64,000 nt of DNA, taken from NCBI RefSeq assembly GCF_000016645.1, contig NC_009441.1:1922001-1986000 (forward strand). Direction: 5' to 3'. Shown piece by piece: positions 60,722 to 64,000 of the stretch (its first letter is position 1; each line of letters opens with the position of its first letter). This DNA comes from Flavobacterium johnsoniae UW101 (GTDB lineage Bacteria; Bacteroidota; Bacteroidia; Flavobacteriales; Flavobacteriaceae). A program made the translations under genes and the position numbers. Below the pieces are notes generated by a model. The model saw nothing but the letters and a program-made list of their open reading frames with translations, did not search any database and was not told where the DNA came from.

Positions 60722-61516
60722 ATGACATATCAAGGCGTACTTACCAAAATGCAGACTGAACTCGGAAACCCAATTCAGTATTATTTAGTTTTCGAGGATA
60801 GTTTTCTCAATGTTAACCAATTGTTAGACAAAGAAATTGAGATTAATTTTGCTGGTTTCGAATGTTTAAATTGTCATAAAAAGAAAAAAATATTCAGACA
60901 AGGCTTTTGTTATGATTGTTTTTATTCAAGTCCCGCTGTAGGCGATTGGATTATGAGACCTGAGTTAAGTACAGCACATTTAGGAATTGCAGATCGAGAT
61001 CTGGAATACGAACAAAAAGCACAGTTACAGCCTCATGTTGTTTATCTGGCTTTGTCGAGCGAAGTAAAAGTTGGAGTTACGCGTAAGAGCCAGGTTCCAA
61101 CAAGATGGATTGATCAGGGAGCAACACAGGCTATTGCTGTTGTTGAGGTGCCGAATCGTTATTTAGCAGGAATTACAGAGGTTGCACTGAAGGACCATTA
61201 TGCTGATAAAACAAATTGGAGAAAAATGCTGCAGTGTAATACAGAAGGATGTGATTTGATCCTTGAAAAATCGAAAGTAGAAAACTTAATTCCGGCAGAA
61301 GTAAAAGAGTTTTTTTATGCCCAGAAAAATGATGTTTACGAATTAAATTACCCGGTTTTAAATTACCCGGCTAAAATTGCAAGTTTAAATTTAGATAAAA
61401 CTCCTTCGTTTCAAGGTAAATTAGTTGGAATTAAAGGTCAGTATTTAATTTTTGAAAATGGAACTGTTTTTAATATCCGAGGTTCCGAAGGTTATGTTGT
61501 CAATATAAACGTCTAG
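60722..61516 (+). CDS. DUF2797 family protein
   Basis: 264 residues. N-terminal part with a four-Cys zinc-type motif (CLNCHKKKK... CYDCFYSSP, about 43-66), a middle domain with HVVYLALSSEVKVGVTRKSQVPTRWIDQGA resembling the GIY-YIG-like fold reported for this family, and a C-terminal beta domain (KLVGIKGQYLIFENGTVFNIR). Function unknown; a nucleic-acid role is inferred from the zinc motif and basic charge. Confidence 0.85.
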   Translation: MTYQGVLTKMQTELGNPIQYYLVFEDSFLNVNQLLDKEIEINFAGFECLNCHKKKKIFRQGFCYDCFYSSPAVGDWIMRPELSTAHLGIADRDLEYEQKAQLQPHVVYLALSSEVKVGVTRKSQVPTRWIDQGATQAIAVVEVPNRYLAGITEVALKDHYADKTNWRKMLQCNTEGCDLILEKSKVENLIPAEVKEFFYAQKNDVYELNYPVLNYPAKIASLNLDKTPSFQGKLVGIKGQYLIFENGTVFNIRGSEGYVVNINV

Positions 61517-61602
61517 TATTATCCGTCGTTTGTCTATCTATAATTAGTATTAGTATATTCGTTTTTAATATTTATCGAAATCATCGTATTTTTAGAATTT
61601 CT

Positions 61603-61695
61603 ATGAATAAGTGTGTGAATTTTGAAAGATTTGATAACAATTATATAATAATTACTTATTCAAAGAAATTAATTTTAAAAATTAAAACAGCCTAG
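61603..61695 (+). other. Possible 30-codon ORF ending in a terminator
   Basis: Open frame ATG 61603 to TAG 61695 (about 30 residues, MNKCVNFERF...), whose stop lies inside the terminator stem. A near-consensus -7 word (TATTTTTAG) precedes it. It could be a small protein, part of a small RNA, or 3' UTR of the DUF2797 gene; no homologue is known to me. Confidence 0.2.
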
Positions 61696-61724
61696 ATTTG
61701 AAATTGTCTATCTAGGCTTTTTTT
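61690..61724 (+). terminator. Terminator upstream of the glycosyltransferase
   Basis: GCCTAGAT and ATCTAGGC pair around a 12-base loop and are followed by seven Ts. Confidence 0.88.
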
Positions 61725-61762
61725 GATAAGACCAAATTCTTTAATCCTTAATTATTGTATAG

Positions 61763-62842
61763 ATGAGTGTTTCAGGTAAAATAAATCATTTTAGGCGGGG
61801 CTTAATGCGTGGCTTGACTAAGAATATTGGAAAACCCAAAACAGAACGAGATATTATTTTGGTTGATAAAACTGAAATAAAACGAGTTTTAATCTGCAGA
61901 CCCAACGGAAGACTTGGTAATCTTTTATTAATTACACCGCTCGTTCAGGAAGTAGAGGAAATGTTTCCAAATTGTAAAATTGATTTATTTGTAAAAGGTG
62001 GATTAGCGCCAATTATTTTCGAAAATTATCCAGTCCTTAATAAAACAATCCATCTGCCTAAAAAACCTTTTAAAAATTTAATCGAATATATTAAGGTTTG
62101 GATTTCGATTACAAGTGAGCCTTACGACATGGCAATAAATGTCGACCAAAATTCTTCTTCTGGAAGATTAGCTGTAAAATTCTCAAGAGCAAGATATAAA
62201 TTTTACGGAGATCTTGATGGTGAATTATCAGAACCTAAAAATGATTATGACCATATAGCTAAATATCCAGTTTATAACTTTCGTACTTATTTAACCAAAC
62301 TTGGACTTCCAAAAAGAAATAAGATAATAGAATCTTTAGATCTTAAACTTAATGTTGCAGAAATTGCTAACGGAAAGAAAATTTTAGATCACATAATTGA
62401 TCCTTCTAAACGAACAATTTGTTTGTTTACTTATGCTACCGGAGCAAAATGTTTTTCTGAAGAATGGTGGGAGAGTTTTTATTCTAAACTAAAAGCCGAA
62501 TATAAAAATTATAATATCATCGAAATATTACCAATTGAGAATGTTTCTCAAATTGGATTTCAGGCTCCAACATATTACAGTAAAGATATTCGTGAAATGG
62601 GGTCAGTGCTGGCAAATGTAGATTTGTTTATTGGTGCAGACAGTGGTATTATGCACCTGGCGAGTTCTGTTCAAACGCCTACGATTGGTTTGTTCTCTGT
62701 TTCAGAATTAAAAAAATATGAACCTTATGACAGCGGCAGTGTAGGAATAGATACAAAAGAATGCTTACAGCCGGAATATTTCAAAATTATTAATTCAATT
62801 TTAGAAAACGGAAAATTAAGAGTATATCCTAAAGCAGTATAA
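61763..62842 (+). CDS. Glycosyltransferase family 9 (heptosyltransferase-like)
   Basis: 359 residues, GT-B fold of family 9: N-terminal nucleotide-sugar/acceptor motif RVLICRPNGRLGNLLLITPLVQEVEEMFP and C-terminal donor-binding ADSGIMHLASSVQTPTIGLFS. Family members add heptose to lipid A core or act on other surface glycans; here the acceptor is unknown. Single gene between two terminators. Confidence 0.92.
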   Translation: MSVSGKINHFRRGLMRGLTKNIGKPKTERDIILVDKTEIKRVLICRPNGRLGNLLLITPLVQEVEEMFPNCKIDLFVKGGLAPIIFENYPVLNKTIHLPKKPFKNLIEYIKVWISITSEPYDMAINVDQNSSSGRLAVKFSRARYKFYGDLDGELSEPKNDYDHIAKYPVYNFRTYLTKLGLPKRNKIIESLDLKLNVAEIANGKKILDHIIDPSKRTICLFTYATGAKCFSEEWWESFYSKLKAEYKNYNIIEILPIENVSQIGFQAPTYYSKDIREMGSVLANVDLFIGADSGIMHLASSVQTPTIGLFSVSELKKYEPYDSGSVGIDTKECLQPEYFKIINSILENGKLRVYPKAV

Positions 62843-62860
62843 AAAATAGCAGTATAAAAA

Positions 62861-62892
62861 AAGAGGCCAATCATTACGATTGGCCTTTATTT
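62861..62892. terminator. Bidirectional terminator between glycosyltransferase and AsmA-like gene
   Basis: AGGCCAATC and GATTGGCCT pair around a five-base loop with A and T runs on the two sides. Confidence 0.9.
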
Positions 62893-62898
62893 TTATAA

Positions 62899-64000
62899 TT
62901 AGTTTTTCTTCTTGAAAAGTCCGTTTATTAAATCAGTTGCTTTTTTAGTAGTTTCCTGAGCTTTTTGTTCTTTTTCAGTTTTTGCTGCCTGCGTTGTATC
63001 TTTCGCTTTTGTGTTTTTGTTTATCAAATCAGTTAAAGCTGCTGCTCCTTTTTGAGTCAGTTTTTCTTTTTGTTGATTTGCCACTTGCGAAGCTAAACTT
63101 GTAACTGCACTTTTCATATCTGTCGTAATCTTTGGATTTGAAAAGTTTCCTCCAATAATAGCATTAATTGGAATGTTTTCCAGTTTTGCCGCATCTGCAG
63201 GAGACATTTTTGCGATAAGAGCATTTGCCTCGCTTCCTAAATATTTAGCAGGAACATCCAGTTTTAAGTTGTAGTTCATCGTTTGGTCAAAACCATGAGT
63301 TCCGCCAACCGTTACTTTAATGTCTTGGTATTTAATGTCGAAAGGTTTTACATTTACTTTTCCGTCATCAAAAGTCAGAGCCATTTTTAAATCATTTAAA
63401 TTCAGTTTGCTTGCATCAAGGAATTTGATGTTTGAAGTTAAAGAATTTAATACTGTAGAATTTTTAGGATTAACAGTTGTAGAAAGTAATTGGCCTAATA
63501 AATCTCCAGAAATTGATTTTAAATCAGGAGTTAACTCTTTTGCATCTAAATTTCCGTTTAATTTAATAGTCGAATTTAATTTACCATTGATAATTCCGGC
63601 AATTGGTGCAATTTTTTTCATCATGTCCAATTGCGTAAATGTCTGCGCAATATCAACCTGATTGAAACCTAAGTTCATATCAAATGTAGGCACTTTTGAT
63701 TTAGTCGAAACAGCTCCCGTTAAACCAATTGTTCCGCCAAAGATTGACGTTTTAAAGTTTTCAAGCAATGCTTTTTCATCTTTAATAATCAATTTTCCGG
63801 AAACATCTTTAAGTTTCAGGTTGTCATATAAAACAGTTGTTGCTTTTGCATTTAAAGTACAGTTTAAGAAAGCTGGAATTTTCATTGCCTCAGCTGGTTT
63901 TGCAGGAGTTTTTTCTTCTGCTTTTGCCGGTTCTCCAGAAGTCATAAAATCATCAACAGCCAATTGATTAGAACTCATATTGAAGTTTCCTTTCAATTCT
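62899..64000 (-). CDS. AsmA-like protein, C-terminal part only
   Basis: C-terminal 367 residues of an AsmA-like protein; the N-terminal part lies beyond the window end. Beta-rich repeats typical of AsmA C-terminal regions (GTIGLTGAVSTKSKVPTFDMNLGFNQVDI, NGKLNSTIKLNG, LGQLLSTTVNPKN) are followed by a Lys/Thr/Ala-rich tail. AsmA-like proteins form periplasmic bridges thought to move phospholipid to the outer membrane. The leftmost Met-like codon at 63996 is an internal TTG, not a start. Confidence 0.88.
   Translation of the reverse strand, partial: ELKGNFNMSSNQLAVDDFMTSGEPAKAEEKTPAKPAEAMKIPAFLNCTLNAKATTVLYDNLKLKDVSGKLIIKDEKALLENFKTSIFGGTIGLTGAVSTKSKVPTFDMNLGFNQVDIAQTFTQLDMMKKIAPIAGIINGKLNSTIKLNGNLDAKELTPDLKSISGDLLGQLLSTTVNPKNSTVLNSLTSNIKFLDASKLNLNDLKMALTFDDGKVNVKPFDIKYQDIKVTVGGTHGFDQTMNYNLKLDVPAKYLGSEANALIAKMSPADAAKLENIPINAIIGGNFSNPKITTDMKSAVTSLASQVANQQKEKLTQKGAAALTDLINKNTKAKDTTQAAKTEKEQKAQETTKKATDLINGLFKKKN

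Noticed and set aside
61603..61695. 30-codon small protein as a confident gene
   Set aside because: No recognisable motif, stop inside the terminator, only a near-consensus promoter word; kept as a low-confidence feature.

Overview
The window is a chromosomal stretch from a gliding, low-GC member of the Bacteroidota, almost certainly Flavobacterium and probably close to F. johnsoniae. Four things point there: the 3' end of sprA followed by gcvH, a VanZ-like gene, deoC and a remB-like gene; a PorP/SprF family type IX secretion protein; the families DUF4270, DUF4249, DUF4403, DUF4907 and DUF6089; and more than twenty promoter boxes of the Bacteroidota type TAnnTTTG just upstream of start codons. 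No rRNA, tRNA, CRISPR array, insertion sequence, prophage or integrase was seen. Most of the window is core genome.

Layout. 1-6.7 kb: sprA 3' part, gcvH, VanZ-like, deoC, remB-like. 6.9-12 kb: haem O synthase, two subunit III-type and one subunit IV-type terminal oxidase genes, a cysteine-less SCO relative, a true SCO protein, DUF420 and a small CxxC protein. 12-20.8 kb: DUF4403 lipoprotein, then a MacB-type export cassette (ATPase, two permeases, adaptor, TolC, second adaptor). 20.8-25.6 kb: tsaB, MscS, a small acidic protein, a 380-bp gap with nested palindromes, an Nfu scaffold, an orphan PorP/SprF, gamma-carbonic anhydrase. 25.7-30.5 kb, minus strand: beta-barrel, Kelch lipoprotein, DUF4907 lipoprotein, LytS-type kinase, intradiol dioxygenase-like protein, LytTR regulator. 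30.8-33.3 kb: DUF4270 lipoprotein plus barrel. 33.3-42.1 kb, mostly minus strand: murI, a 58-residue double-glycine leader peptide on the plus strand, then the envelope cluster DUF6089-uppS-bamA-two OmpH/Skp proteins, nadK and a CBS protein. 42.2-48.9 kb: pdxJ, TonB-dependent receptor plus DUF4249, an unknown lipoprotein, a hydrolase, a small membrane protein. 49-52.7 kb: tig, clpP, clpX. 52.9-57.4 kb: L,D-transpeptidase-like protein, a GlxA-type regulator and a run of six small VOC and SRPBCC genes. 57.5-64 kb: serB, a GH3 family protein, DUF2797, a family 9 glycosyltransferase and a truncated AsmA-like gene.

How the genes work together. The envelope genes form one programme: UppS makes the lipid carrier, MurI supplies D-glutamate, BamA and Skp-like chaperones build the outer membrane, and SprA, RemB and PorP/SprF serve type IX secretion and gliding. 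The oxidase block carries haem synthesis, small subunits and copper insertion, while the large subunits I and II lie outside the window. tig-clpP-clpX is the usual folding and proteolysis trio.

The least explained parts are the orphan double-glycine peptide (34237-34413), the six-gene sensor-like locus with a dioxygenase between kinase and regulator (25712-30542), the cysteine-less SCO relative, the VOC/SRPBCC run, the nested palindromic elements at 22807-22952 and 58804-58922, and a recurring class of short-period AT-rich intergenic sequence. Family names were assigned by reading translations, not by database search.
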